Origin: UBA6183 sp041302975
Lineage (GTDB): Bacteria; Bacteroidota; Bacteroidia; UKL13-3
Length of the DNA: 13,327 nt
Assembly: GCA_041302975.1 (NCBI GenBank)
Contig: JBFYQC010000022.1
Span: forward strand, 1 to 13,327
Direction: 5' to 3'
The translations under genes and the position numbers were made by a program. The notes under the pieces are model-generated. The model was not told where the DNA came from. It searched no databases and was given only the letters and a program-made list of their open reading frames with translations. Positions 1 to 8,761 of this stretch are shown here, piece by piece. Within the stretch, counting starts at the first letter, position 1. Each line of letters begins with the position of its first letter.

Positions 1-3000
1 AGACCACTAACTGCAAATGACGTTGATGTTGCAGTTCCTGTTAAACCAGCTTTCCAAGTAGTTCCTTCATAAACAAACAGTTTTGATGCAGTAAGTAAAG
101 TTCCAACATCCACTTGACCAGTAGTAAAGTTAAATGTGTAGTTTCCACCTGTAGTAACAGTTCCTGTATTGGCTAACCTCCAATTCATATTTATGGATTT
201 TGCAGGGTTTATGCATGAAGTAGCTATTTGAGGATGTTCACCTGTTGTTATTCCTAATGCTATAGAACCTGCATTTGTTACTGATGGGTAAGTTACAGTT
301 ACTGGTAAATAATCTGTGGCTGTTCCAATTTCAAAAGTACGTACCACATTTGAACCTGTAGTTACATGTTTACCAAAATTACCAACTATATAACCAGAAG
401 TACGAGTTATTGAACCTGTTGATGTTAATGAAATGGTATTGTTATTTGTTATTATTTTTAAGGTTCCTAAAGCTAAAACCCCACTAACACCAAAGTTTAC
501 ATTAGTTGTATTTAGTGCTAAGCTGTTTGAATTATCTATGGTTAAATTAGTGAAAGCCCCTGTAGAAGTAATTAGTGAGTTCCTAAAACTACCTGTACCA
601 CCTATGGCTTGGGCATTATTAATAATGTAACCACTACCACCAATTGTTAAAGGACTTGCACATGTTAATGTTCCATTGTTCACTATATCTCCACCTACTG
701 CAAAAACCGCTGCACTGGTGTGTCTAAATTCACTGCTGGTATTTATTGTTAAATTACCTTTAATGTGCGTTCCTGTTCCTGATGTATATGAAGTTGAAAC
801 CCACCTTCCAATTGCACTACCTGCATTAACCACTACATTTTGTAGTGGGACAATACCCGCAGTATTACGCGTATTAATTACGAATCCGTTTGCGTTACCT
901 GTTTCTGTACTTGTTCCATTACCGAATCGGATTGTGTGAGTACCACTGAATGCTGTTAAAGAACCTGCTGAAACTTGTATTCTTATTGAATTTGTGGTTC
1001 CTGCTATAATTGAGTTATGTGGAGGATCTATAATTGTTAGATTTCCTGCGCTACAATTTAATGCTGTGCTACTTATATTAACTAAATGAGTACCTTGAGT
1101 TGTGCTTGTTGCTGCAGAACCAGAGTTTCCATCTACGTTAACATCTCCACCTGATTGATTGAATGCACCACCATTGCTAATTGCAAAATTTCCATTAATG
1201 TTTAGTGTACCACCAGATACAGTTAATCCACCTCCATTATCTACCAACAAAGTACGATTACTTCCTCCTGATGGTCCTACATTTACAGTTCCATTACTAA
1301 TTGTAACAACACCACCAGAATTAATAGTAATTCCATTACTAGCAGTTGATACAATATTTATTGTAGTTCCATTAACGTTCATTGTACCATCAACTATAAC
1401 GCTTCCTCCATTATTCATATTTCCAGCTGTGGCTGTTAAAGTTGCACCTGCAGAAATGTTTAAACCATTACACACAGCAGTATATCCAGTTGGGATGGTA
1501 ACATTAACTCCCGGAGCAATTGTTGCACTGTTACTAATGGTTGGTATTGTTCCGTTTTCCCAAGTTGCTGTATTGTTCCAATTTCCAGTTGCAATAGCAA
1601 TAATGGTTGGAGATAATGGATTAACCGCTGAATTTGTTCCAATATATAAAGTATCAAAAATAGCTCCACCCAAAACATTAGCTTGAGTAAAATCTCTGTT
1701 AACTTCCGGTGTTGATAGCGTTCCTGATCCATCTTGATGAGAACCGTTTAATGAAGCATTTCCTTTTACTAAGGCCAGTTGCGATACGTTAGTTAATGCT
1801 CCAACGCCTGCTCCTATTACTTTAATTGATAGTGTGCCTCCTATTCCAATATCTGGAGTAGCAGTTGATGATAATTTCCAATAAGTGTTGGTTCTTCTAT
1901 TAATGGTTGTAGTACCTTCAACAAAAGATGGTGATATATCTGTAAATCCAACAACATTAGCATGGCGAACCGTTAAATTACCTCCAGATGCCAAAGACCC
2001 ACCATTTAAACTAAACAACATTGATCTTTCACTCGTTCCATTGCTCAGAGGGAAACCCAGTGAATAGTTAAATGCCGGTGAAGCAGCATTTGCAAACCAA
2101 CGGGTAAAACTACCCGTTAAACCGAGTTGAACAAGACCTGCTGTTCTATTCATTGTACCCGGATTTAATGCAGATGTTCCTAATGTAAGGGCATTATTAC
2201 CCATATTTAATACACCTAAAGTTAAGTTTAATCCGTTTACTAATGAAATAGTTCTGTTTGCTATTACACCTTGAGCATCATTAATTGTTAAAGTACCTAA
2301 GGTTATCGCGCCTGCAGGCATTTCATTAAACGAGCCAGTTTGGAGCGCATTCGCTGCCGGTCCGTATGTGTAATTCGGAGAACCAAATGAACTATTAATG
2401 GTTGGTGCAACAGAGAAACTACCTGCTATGGTTGTCTCGTTTAATCCCCCAATAATTACATCCCCACGATAAGTTGCTCCACCAATTGTAAATGCTGAAG
2501 CCGAATTTATAACATTACCTGTTTGCAATGTTATTAAATCAAGCGCCCATGCATTGGTATTCGAAAAATTTACACCAGCTGCATTGGCAATTTTAACAGA
2601 TAACGCAGGTGCCAAACCAGTTCCTGTAACTCGCTGTTGACTTGAGCCTTCAAAACTCATTAAACCAAATCCAGCTCCTGAAGCAGCTGGCGATACACCT
2701 GAAATTACTCCGTTATTAACTACATGACCTAAAACTGTTAATATCTGACCGACTCCATTTGATGCAGTTTGCAGATATCCATTGTTAGATACAACCAAAC
2801 TATCTGTTATGGTTAAACTGTTTAGCAATCGACAAAAACGAGAGGCCGATACTGATGTATTATTTTTAATATAAAGTTTTGATATTGGATATGCACTGTT
2901 AATTCCAAAGCCTGAAAGAGTTGAAAATGCACCGCCTGATGGTGTTGAAGCGTCATTTCCGATAACAAACGTACCGCCTGTAATAGATTTAGAACCTCCA

Positions 3001-5066
3001 GATGCAATATTAATTGATAGACCACCAGCAGCAGCATGTGGATCTAAAATTTCTATACTACCACTAGAAAATGTAAAACCTGCAGTAGCATTTACAAAAA
3101 ACGCAGTGGTAAACGTTGCTAAGTTTGTAGTACTTTGAGGATCTATTGTTAGTCTTCCACCTTGCACTACCAAGTTTGCAGTATTGGTATTAACAATCTG
3201 TAAACCTCCAAGTACGTTTAAAGTACCTCCATTTAGTCTTAAAGTTCCATTTGTAGATACACTGTGGGTTTGACTCCCAATTCCTATTGTAACTGAACCT
3301 CCATCAATTCTGAATTCGCCAGTTAAAAACATTTGACCAAATGTGGCTGCTGGATGCATTCCTAAGTTAATTCCTGAGTTATTTAACCATAAACGAGCGT
3401 TTAGTGTAGAGGCAAACTGTAAGGTTGTAGTTGAGAATGAATTTGTAACAACTGGTGCTGATATTTTTAATGTTCCAGAGGTAACAGTTAGCCTTTGCGT
3501 ATTGGTAAAAAATGTATTAGATTGAGGTTGTGTATAAGCCCTTAATGCCTCAACCGTGTTGTTAACTAAGCTTTTATCTACCAAGATAAATGGTAATTCA
3601 CAAGTTGTTCCTGTTCCTGTTATTGTGGCATTTTGAATACCATTAAACGCAACCTGAACGGCAGTAGCAGGACCTGCTAAATCTAATGTTCCATTTACAA
3701 TTAAACTACCTGGTACATTACCTGTTGCAACATTACCCCCAATATTTAACCTAAATGGCTGGCCTATTGTAAAGTTAGCTCCCCCAGCGGTAAATGTTCC
3801 TCCGGTTTCAATAATAACATTACCATTTGCTGTGAAAATTTGTTGGGCTGGGGTTCCCCAATAAGATAAATTACCTTTTACTATCAATGTTCCTGAAGAT
3901 ACTGTATTGGCATCTAAAACTACGTTGTGAGATACTGAAATCTCTGCTGAATCTTGCGCACTCGGTACTTCATTTGTATTCCAAATGGCAGGAGTATTCC
4001 AATTTCCACTTGCTATGGTAAAAAACTTTGTTGCAGGTAATGTACTAGCAACGCCATCTGCTGGAGCTGAAATACTCTCTCGTACTGCGTATACACGCCA
4101 ATTATAAGTGGTATTGGCTAACAATCCAGTAGCATTAAATGTGGTGATATTAGCAGCAGTGTTAGCAATCCATGTATACGACAATCCACCATCGGTAGAT
4201 CGGTAAATTGCATAACCCACTTCATTTGCAACATTATTCCATGATAATGTCATACCTGTTGTAGTGATTGCTGAAGCCGAAACGCTTCCTGCATCATTTA
4301 TTTGATTGGGAATCCATGTATATGATCGCTGACTACCTTCAGTTGGACCATCTAAACCAACCATTGGACCATTGCTAGTATAAGCGTTAGCCGTATTGTT
4401 TGTTGTAGATGAAGTGTGTGTGGTTGTATTTACGTGTTGGTAACTAGCGGTAGTAAATTGCAAACCTACGTTAAAACTTAGCGGTGCTCCTGAGGTTACT
4501 TTCATTTTTCCATACACATACTCAATAGCGCCCGTTGCTTCATATAAACGAACTTGAAAAGTGTTGGTATCATTAACAACGTTTGATTGGATTGCCATGC
4601 GTAAAAACTCGACTACCAAAACACGATTTGGTTGTGAGCCAACTACCTTACTGTGAATCCTACCTATGGAACTTGTACCAATTGAAGTTGTAGATCCAAG
4701 AAAAGGAGCCAATCTAATACCATTTGACCCAAGGAAACCAAGTGTTGTGAAGGCTATATTACCAAGTCCAACCCAACCGTTACTTGTTACATTGTATTGT
4801 GTAACACGGGTTCCATTTACGTAAAAATCAAAACCAATGTTTTGAAGGGCAATTGTTAAGTTTGATTGAGAACCACCAATAAGATTTGTTGTACCTGTGT
4901 TCATATCAATGTCATCTATCAAACTGCCTGCAGTTCGATTTAAAGATGAAGATGTGTTGGTACTAAAAACATAATTGTTGATGCTTTGTGCACTAGCCGA
5001 CATGACGACTGTAAGCCAAGCCATGATTAGGCATAGCTTTTTTAGTGAGGGGTAAAGAATGTTCAT
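1..5066 (-). CDS. Giant secreted adhesin-like beta-strand-repeat protein (N-terminal part, C-terminus off window)
   Basis: This frame is open from an ATG at 5066 to the left edge: 1688 codons with no stop, and the C-terminus is missing. Residues 1-27 form a signal peptide (basic KK at 9-10, hydrophobic core, ending SASAQ). Residues about 30-245 resemble the beta-sandwich that opens many Bacteroidota surface proteins (IGFDFYVNG, then SNGWVGLG). Residues about 252-335 look like a fibronectin type III domain (LSWNNV, YAIYRS, TTYNWRVYAV). A motif of the form GNWN..xxW...P occurs at 354 and again at 1161, each followed by hundreds of residues of Gly/Asn/Thr/Ser-rich short strands (NGGTLNV, GGSVTI types) suggesting a right-handed beta-helix or stacked strands. 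A different domain closes each block (about 975-1150 and 1560-1688). Cysteines are very few. A cell-surface or extracellular adhesin exported by T9SS is inferred; the sorting domain that would prove it is outside the window. Ligand unknown. Confidence 0.85.
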   Translation of the reverse strand, partial: MNILYPSLKKLCLIMAWLTVVMSASAQSINNYVFSTNTSSSLNRTAGSLIDDIDMNTGTTNLIGGSQSNLTIALQNIGFDFYVNGTRVTQYNVTSNGWVGLGNIAFTTLGFLGSNGIRLAPFLGSTTSIGTSSIGRIHSKVVGSQPNRVLVVEFLRMAIQSNVVNDTNTFQVRLYEATGAIEYVYGKMKVTSGAPLSFNVGLQFTTASYQHVNTTTHTSSTTNNTANAYTSNGPMVGLDGPTEGSQRSYTWIPNQINDAGSVSASAITTTGMTLSWNNVANEVGYAIYRSTDGGLSYTWIANTAANITTFNATGLLANTTYNWRVYAVRESISAPADGVASTLPATKFFTIASGNWNTPAIWNTNEVPSAQDSAEISVSHNVVLDANTVSSGTLIVKGNLSYWGTPAQQIFTANGNVIIETGGTFTAGGANFTIGQPFRLNIGGNVATGNVPGSLIVNGTLDLAGPATAVQVAFNGIQNATITGTGTTCELPFILVDKSLVNNTVEALRAYTQPQSNTFFTNTQRLTVTSGTLKISAPVVTNSFSTTTLQFASTLNARLWLNNSGINLGMHPAATFGQMFLTGEFRIDGGSVTIGIGSQTHSVSTNGTLRLNGGTLNVLGGLQIVNTNTANLVVQGGRLTIDPQSTTNLATFTTAFFVNATAGFTFSSGSIEILDPHAAAGGLSINIASGGSKSITGGTFVIGNDASTPSGGAFSTLSGFGINSAYPISKLYIKNNTSVSASRFCRLLNSLTITDSLVVSNNGYLQTASNGVGQILTVLGHVVNNGVISGVSPAASGAGFGLMSFEGSSQQRVTGTGLAPALSVKIANAAGVNFSNTNAWALDLITLQTGNVINSASAFTIGGATYRGDVIIGGLNETTIAGSFSVAPTINSSFGSPNYTYGPAANALQTGSFNEMPAGAITLGTLTINDAQGVIANRTISLVNGLNLTLGVLNMGNNALTLGTSALNPGTMNRTAGLVQLGLTGSFTRWFANAASPAFNYSLGFPLSNGTSERSMLFSLNGGSLASGGNLTVRHANVVGFTDISPSFVEGTTTINRRTNTYWKLSSTATPDIGIGGTLSIKVIGAGVGALTNVSQLALVKGNASLNGSHQDGSGTLSTPEVNRDFTQANVLGGAIFDTLYIGTNSAVNPLSPTIIAIATGNWNNTATWENGTIPTISNSATIAPGVNVTIPTGYTAVCNGLNISAGATLTATAGNMNNGGSVIVDGTMNVNGTTINIVSTASNGITINSGGVVTISNGTVNVGPSGGSNRTLLVDNGGGLTVSGGTLNINGNFAISNGGAFNQSGGDVNVDGNSGSAATSTTQGTHLVNISSTALNCSAGNLTIIDPPHNSIIAGTTNSIRIQVSAGSLTAFSGTHTIRFGNGTSTETGNANGFVINTRNTAGIVPLQNVVVNAGSAIGRWVSTSYTSGTGTHIKGNLTINTSSEFRHTSAAVFAVGGDIVNNGTLTCASPLTIGGSGYIINNAQAIGGTGSFRNSLITSTGAFTNLTIDNSNSLALNTTNVNFGVSGVLALGTLKIITNNNTISLTSTGSITRTSGYIVGNFGKHVTTGSNVVRTFEIGTATDYLPVTVTYPSVTNAGSIALGITTGEHPQIATSCINPAKSINMNWRLANTGTVTTGGNYTFNFTTGQVDVGTLLTASKLFVYEGTTWKAGLTGTATSTSFAVSG

Positions 5067-5177
5067 ATGTGTTTTATTGTAGTATATTTTTAGGGGTGAA
5101 AAAATATTGGTATACATGTTAATTAAATTGTCGCATTATTGTGCTGGACAATTTTACTACAATTTATTGAATTTGCA
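5067..5177. promoter_or_regulatory. Divergent spacer expected to hold promoters for adhesin and peptidase
   Basis: This 111-base AT-rich spacer lies between the divergent start codons of the adhesin-like gene (5066, minus) and the M1 peptidase (5178, plus). By position it should carry both promoters. I could not find a full Bacteroidota-type promoter (TTG, spacer, TAnnTTTG) on either strand. The nearest plus-strand match is TGAATTTG at 5168-5175, but it is too close to the start codon to serve it. No clear inverted repeat was seen. Confidence 0.35.
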
Positions 5178-7544
5178 ATGATTTTTATTAACTCTTCACC
5201 CTACACTAATCGAGGATTTGTCGCATTTTTTGTGATGTGCATTTTAACACTTACCCGAGTTGTAGCTCAAACACCCCAAGATGCTCTTAAATACGACATA
5301 AAAATAGATGCCAAAGGGGTACTTAACAATGGCATTCAGGCTAATACTAAAATTTTCTTAAAAAAATTAAATACCGATTCTGTTATTAAATTTAACTTAC
5401 TAGGCTTAACAGTTGATAGTGTGAGTGTTAATAATAACCTAACATCATTTCAAAAAACGGATACTACACTGTTGGTAAAAATTCCATTTCCGTCAATCAA
5501 TAACGACTCATTAACTGTTGATATTTTTTATCGAGGTATTCCTCAAAAAGATGCGCTTTGGGGTGGATTTTATGTTAGTGGAACTTATGCGTTTAATATG
5601 GGTGTAGGCTTTCAATCAAAACCGCATAATTTTGGCAGAGCATGGTTTCCTTGTTTTGATAACTTTACCGACCGCGCTTTATACACCATTGAGGTAACTA
5701 CAGCCCCAAATTACACAGCTGTTTGTGGTGGTTTATTGGTTAATGATACCACTTATACTGATGGCTCGAGCAAATGGATTTGGGAACTCCATCAACCCAT
5801 ACCAACCTACTTAGCAAGCATTGCCATTGGAAAATATACTTTTGTAAAACATACTTTTACCGGCCAATTTGGGTCGTTACCGGTTTGGCTAGCTGTTGAG
5901 CCCAAAGATACCGCCAAGTTAAACGCTTCATTTGTTAAACTAAACAATGCCATTTCGTGTTTTGAGGAAAGATTTGGCCCTTATCTTTTTGATAGGGTTG
6001 GTTTTGTGGGTGTTCCTTTTAATGCAGGAGCAATGGAGCATGCTGCTAATATTGCCTACCCGCTTTATGCTATTGATGGAACTTTGAATTATGAAACTTT
6101 GATGGCTCACGAATTATCACACCATTGGTGGGGTAATTTAACAACCTGCGAAACAGCTGAAGACATGTGGCTTAATGAAGGTTGGGCTAGCTTTTGTGAA
6201 GCATTATTTTTAGAATGTGCTTATGGTTCGTTAAACTACCAAAACGATATGCGAGAGAAACTGACAGAAGTATTGTTAAGCGCCCCAGCAAACGATAAAG
6301 GTTATAAAGCGGTAAGTGGTGTACCTCACGAGCAAACTTATGGTACCACCGTTTACAAAAAAGGAGCTTTAATGGCTAATGCACTGCGCACCATTATGGG
6401 CGATTCGGCATTTTTTGCAGCTTGTAAAAGTTACCTCAATAAATACAAATTTAGTCATGCAAACAGCCAAAATCTACGTGATGAATTTCAACAATTTACA
6501 CCCAATGATTTGACCTTCTTTTTTAATCAATATATTTTCCAAAAGGGGCATTTTGATGTCATAGTTTTTTCTAGTGTTATTGATGCTTCAACATTAACTT
6601 TACAATTAATGGAGTTAAATAGACATAAAACTGCCAAACATAGCAATATGGTGGTTTCTGTTACTATACATTTCACTGATCAAACAACCCAAAAAACCAA
6701 TGCCACATTAACCAATGGCGAAGGTGTTGTTACCATAATCATCCCTTCAGGAAAAACCTTTAATTATGTAACCATTGATGATGAAACCAAATATGCTTTA
6801 GGTTATACTTCAGAAACCTTAGTGGTAAAAAACAAAGGCGCATTAAGTTTTGCTAATTCATTGTTCAGCATCAACACCCAAAACATTACCGATTCGGTTT
6901 TAATAAATGTACAACACCATTGGGTGGGGCCAAGTGTTGGAGCTTTGCGTAACCAAGGTATAAGAATAAGCAACGAAAGGTATTGGAGTGTTCGCGGGCA
7001 GTTTCCTGCTTCATTTTCGGCTTGGGCTTATTTTAATTATAACGGCACTCCGCAAAATTATTTAGATGATGAGTTATTTAGTATTGCCTCCACAGAGGAT
7101 AGTTTAGTACTTTTACACCGTTTAGATGAAAACAGCGAATGGAGTATTATCAACATTCCTGTTGATGCTACTTATCAACCTGGAGGAAACCCCAAAGATA
7201 AATTAGGAAGGTTTTGGTTAACCATATTATTGCCTGGTGATTATGCTTTTGGTGTACGCGACCAAAGTGTGGTTGGCTTAAAACTAAACCCAAAAGAAAC
7301 GGGAATTAACCTTTCACCAAACCCTGTTGACGATATTTTAACCATTACCCTCCCCGACTTAGAAAATCTATTGAATAGCAATATTTCAATAACAGACAGC
7401 AAAGGATTTGAAGTGATTAAAACACATATAAACAACAATCAAAACAAACATTTAGTAAACATAAAAAAACTAACCCCAGGCATTTATTATTTGGTGATTG
7501 AAAACGGTAAAAAACGCTACACCGCTCGTTTTATCAAATCATAA
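5178..7544 (+). CDS. Secreted M1-family zinc aminopeptidase with T9SS type A sorting domain
   Basis: Likely a gluzincin aminopeptidase that removes N-terminal residues from peptides outside the cell. Numbering from the upstream in-frame ATG at 5139 (subtract 13 for the chosen start): the zinc site HELSH is at 324-328, and Glu347 in NEGWA lies 19 residues after the last His, the HExxHx18E pattern of M1. The exopeptidase motif reads GAMEH (297-301) where GAMEN is usual. Tyr406 in YKKGA fits the transition-state tyrosine. FGRAWFPCFDN (165-175) is the N-terminal-domain signature. A beta-rich region (about 590-710, with SNERYWSV) follows the peptidase. The last 80 residues are a T9SS type A sorting domain (LSPNPVDDILTI, then LTPGIYYLVIENGKK), so secretion or surface anchoring is expected. 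I chose the ATG at 5178 because it gives a compact signal peptide (hydrophobic core VAFFVMCILTL, ending VVAQ); the 5139 start adds 13 residues and has no visible ribosome site. Confidence 0.93.
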   Translation: MIFINSSPYTNRGFVAFFVMCILTLTRVVAQTPQDALKYDIKIDAKGVLNNGIQANTKIFLKKLNTDSVIKFNLLGLTVDSVSVNNNLTSFQKTDTTLLVKIPFPSINNDSLTVDIFYRGIPQKDALWGGFYVSGTYAFNMGVGFQSKPHNFGRAWFPCFDNFTDRALYTIEVTTAPNYTAVCGGLLVNDTTYTDGSSKWIWELHQPIPTYLASIAIGKYTFVKHTFTGQFGSLPVWLAVEPKDTAKLNASFVKLNNAISCFEERFGPYLFDRVGFVGVPFNAGAMEHAANIAYPLYAIDGTLNYETLMAHELSHHWWGNLTTCETAEDMWLNEGWASFCEALFLECAYGSLNYQNDMREKLTEVLLSAPANDKGYKAVSGVPHEQTYGTTVYKKGALMANALRTIMGDSAFFAACKSYLNKYKFSHANSQNLRDEFQQFTPNDLTFFFNQYIFQKGHFDVIVFSSVIDASTLTLQLMELNRHKTAKHSNMVVSVTIHFTDQTTQKTNATLTNGEGVVTIIIPSGKTFNYVTIDDETKYALGYTSETLVVKNKGALSFANSLFSINTQNITDSVLINVQHHWVGPSVGALRNQGIRISNERYWSVRGQFPASFSAWAYFNYNGTPQNYLDDELFSIASTEDSLVLLHRLDENSEWSIINIPVDATYQPGGNPKDKLGRFWLTILLPGDYAFGVRDQSVVGLKLNPKETGINLSPNPVDDILTITLPDLENLLNSNISITDSKGFEVIKTHINNNQNKHLVNIKKLTPGIYYLVIENGKKRYTARFIKS

Positions 7545-7577
7545 CAAAACTAATAGGGTTATTTTGGGTTAGCTTAT

Positions 7578-7585
7578 TACATTTG
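7578..7585 (+). promoter_or_regulatory. Candidate -7 promoter element TACATTTG upstream of the dehydrogenase
   Basis: TACATTTG matches the Bacteroidota -7 consensus TAnnTTTG exactly and sits 44 bases before the ATG at 7630, giving a plausible leader of about 35-40 bases. A TTG at 7564-7566 is only 11 bases upstream, too close for a standard -33 box, so the assignment rests on one half of the promoter. It would let the dehydrogenase be transcribed independently of the peptidase upstream. Confidence 0.4.
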
Positions 7586-7629
7586 CCGCAGTTTAAAAAT
7601 TAACATACAACACATATACTTTTATACAC

Positions 7630-8535
7630 ATGAAAAACATTACTGTAATTGGATCGGGAACCATGGGCAATGGTATTGCACACGTTTTTGCACAAAATAA
7701 CTATAAAGTTAGTTTGGTTGATGTAAATGAAGGTGCTTTAAAAAAAGCCATCGAAACCATTGGTAAAAACATGGATAGACAAGTAAGTAAAGGACAGTTA
7801 ACAGAGGCCGATAAAGCTAATGCTTTAGCTAACTTAACAACTTACACCGATTTAAAACAAGGTGCTGCAAATGCTGATTTAGTAATTGAAGCTGCTACCG
7901 AAAACATGAACATTAAGCTGGATATTTTCCGCACGTTAGATGAGGTTACTCCTGCTCATTGCATATTGGCATCAAATACATCATCTATTTCAATTACCAA
8001 AATTGCATCAGTTACCAAACGTGCTGATAAAGTTATTGGCATGCACTTTATGAATCCGGTTCCGGTAATGAAATTAGTAGAGATTATTAATGGATATAAA
8101 ACTTCGGCTGAGGTTACCAAAGCCATAACCGAGTTATCTAAAGCCATTGGTAAAGTACCTGCATCAAGCAACGATTACCCGGGCTTTATTGCCAACCGTA
8201 TTTTAATGCCAATGATTAACGAAGCCATTATTAGTTTGCACGAAGGTGTGGGTGGTGTTGAAGAAATTGATACGGTAATGAAACTAGGTATGGCTCACCC
8301 AATGGGTCCGTTGCAATTGGCCGATTTTATTGGTTTAGATGTTTGCTTAGCCATTTTAAATGTATTACACGATGGTTTTGGTAATCCTAAATATGCACCA
8401 TGCCCACTATTGGTAAACATGGTAACAGCAGGCAACTTAGGCGTTAAATCAGGAGAAGGTTTTTACAAACACACTCCCGGTAGTAAAGAATTAATGGTAT
8501 CGCCCATGTTTGCAAACATTAAAGCAGGTAACTAA
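7630..8535 (+). CDS. hbd: 3-hydroxybutyryl-CoA dehydrogenase (NAD(P)-dependent 3-hydroxyacyl-CoA dehydrogenase)
   Basis: Cytoplasmic enzyme interconverting 3-hydroxyacyl-CoA (typically 3-hydroxybutyryl-CoA) and acetoacetyl-CoA with NAD(P), used in fatty-acid or amino-acid breakdown or in butyrate-type pathways. At 301 residues it has the usual length of the single-function enzyme. The Rossmann loop GSGTMGNG is at 8-15, and Asp31 ends beta-strand 2 at the position that binds the adenosine ribose, which favours NAD. Ser117 (ASNTSS), His139 (GMHFMNP) and Glu151 (KLVEIING) match the catalytic set, with the His-Glu spacing of 12 seen in the family. DYPGFIANRIL (182-192) opens the C-terminal helical dimerisation domain, and HPMGPLQLADFIGLD (223-237) is typical. 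It lies 85 bases after the peptidase, with its own candidate promoter, and ends 18 bases before a strong terminator. Family assignment is secure; chain-length preference and pathway are not visible, and no other beta-oxidation gene is adjacent. Confidence 0.96.
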   Translation: MKNITVIGSGTMGNGIAHVFAQNNYKVSLVDVNEGALKKAIETIGKNMDRQVSKGQLTEADKANALANLTTYTDLKQGAANADLVIEAATENMNIKLDIFRTLDEVTPAHCILASNTSSISITKIASVTKRADKVIGMHFMNPVPVMKLVEIINGYKTSAEVTKAITELSKAIGKVPASSNDYPGFIANRILMPMINEAIISLHEGVGGVEEIDTVMKLGMAHPMGPLQLADFIGLDVCLAILNVLHDGFGNPKYAPCPLLVNMVTAGNLGVKSGEGFYKHTPGSKELMVSPMFANIKAGN

Positions 8536-8553
8536 TTATCATTAATTCATATT

Positions 8554-8589
8554 AAAAAGCCGCTTCAGTATAAACTGAAGCGGCTTTTT
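8554..8589. terminator. Bidirectional intrinsic terminator, perfect 16-bp stem
   Basis: Two 16-base arms (8554-8569 and 8574-8589) pair perfectly around the loop ATAA. The GC-rich core GCCGCTTCAGT is flanked by five A on the left and five T on the right, so either strand yields a hairpin followed by a U-run. It sits between converging genes: the dehydrogenase ends at 8535 (plus) and the small membrane protein at 8615 (minus), so one element can stop both units. Confidence 0.92.
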
Positions 8590-8614
8590 GTTTGATAACA
8601 ACAACTGTGGGTGC

Positions 8615-8761
8615 TTAATCAACCCTGTAATCTTTTTCATTTTGTTGTTTGCCTTCTCTTATTTCGCGCTTAAAATTAATCCACATATAGTACATAGCTG
8701 CGCAATAGCCAATTAAAATAATCCAATAAAGTAGTGTTTTAAAACGCCTACTTGCTTTCAT
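8615..8761 (-). CDS. Small single-span membrane protein, 48 residues, function unknown
   Basis: I do not recognise this protein. From the ATG at 8761 it has a short basic N-terminus (KASRRFK), one hydrophobic segment at about residues 8-27 (aromatic-rich, with LLYWIILIGYCAAMYYMW), then a charged tail (FKREIREGKQQNEKDYRVD). This suggests an inner-membrane anchor with a short charged soluble end. The start overlaps the last 14 bases of the AAA+ ATPase gene, so translational coupling is likely. A GGAGGA lies 4 bases upstream of the ATG. A longer reading from 8803 adds 14 residues (MPDVRQTVMNLEDI) but would overlap the ATPase further without a better ribosome site. It is the last gene of the five-gene array and ends 25 bases before the shared terminator. 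That it is a real gene is likely but unproven. Confidence 0.6.
   Translation of the reverse strand: MKASRRFKTLLYWIILIGYCAAMYYMWINFKREIREGKQQNEKDYRVD

Noticed and set aside
433..2067. Plus-strand open frames at 433-630, 676-939, 1159-1686 and 1885-2067
   Set aside because: They lie antisense to the continuous 1688-codon adhesin frame, and are Pro/Val/Thr-rich as expected from reverse reading of Asn/Gly/Thr-rich repeats. None has a recognisable domain.
1460..3037. Minus-strand frames at 1460-1732 and 2822-3037
   Set aside because: They are in a different frame from the adhesin on the same strand, leucine/glutamine-rich, and shadow the real frame.
5139..5177. Upstream start for the M1 peptidase at 5139
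   Set aside because: It adds MCWTILLQFIEFA before an already complete signal peptide and has no ribosome-site support. It cannot be excluded, so it is noted as an alternative only.
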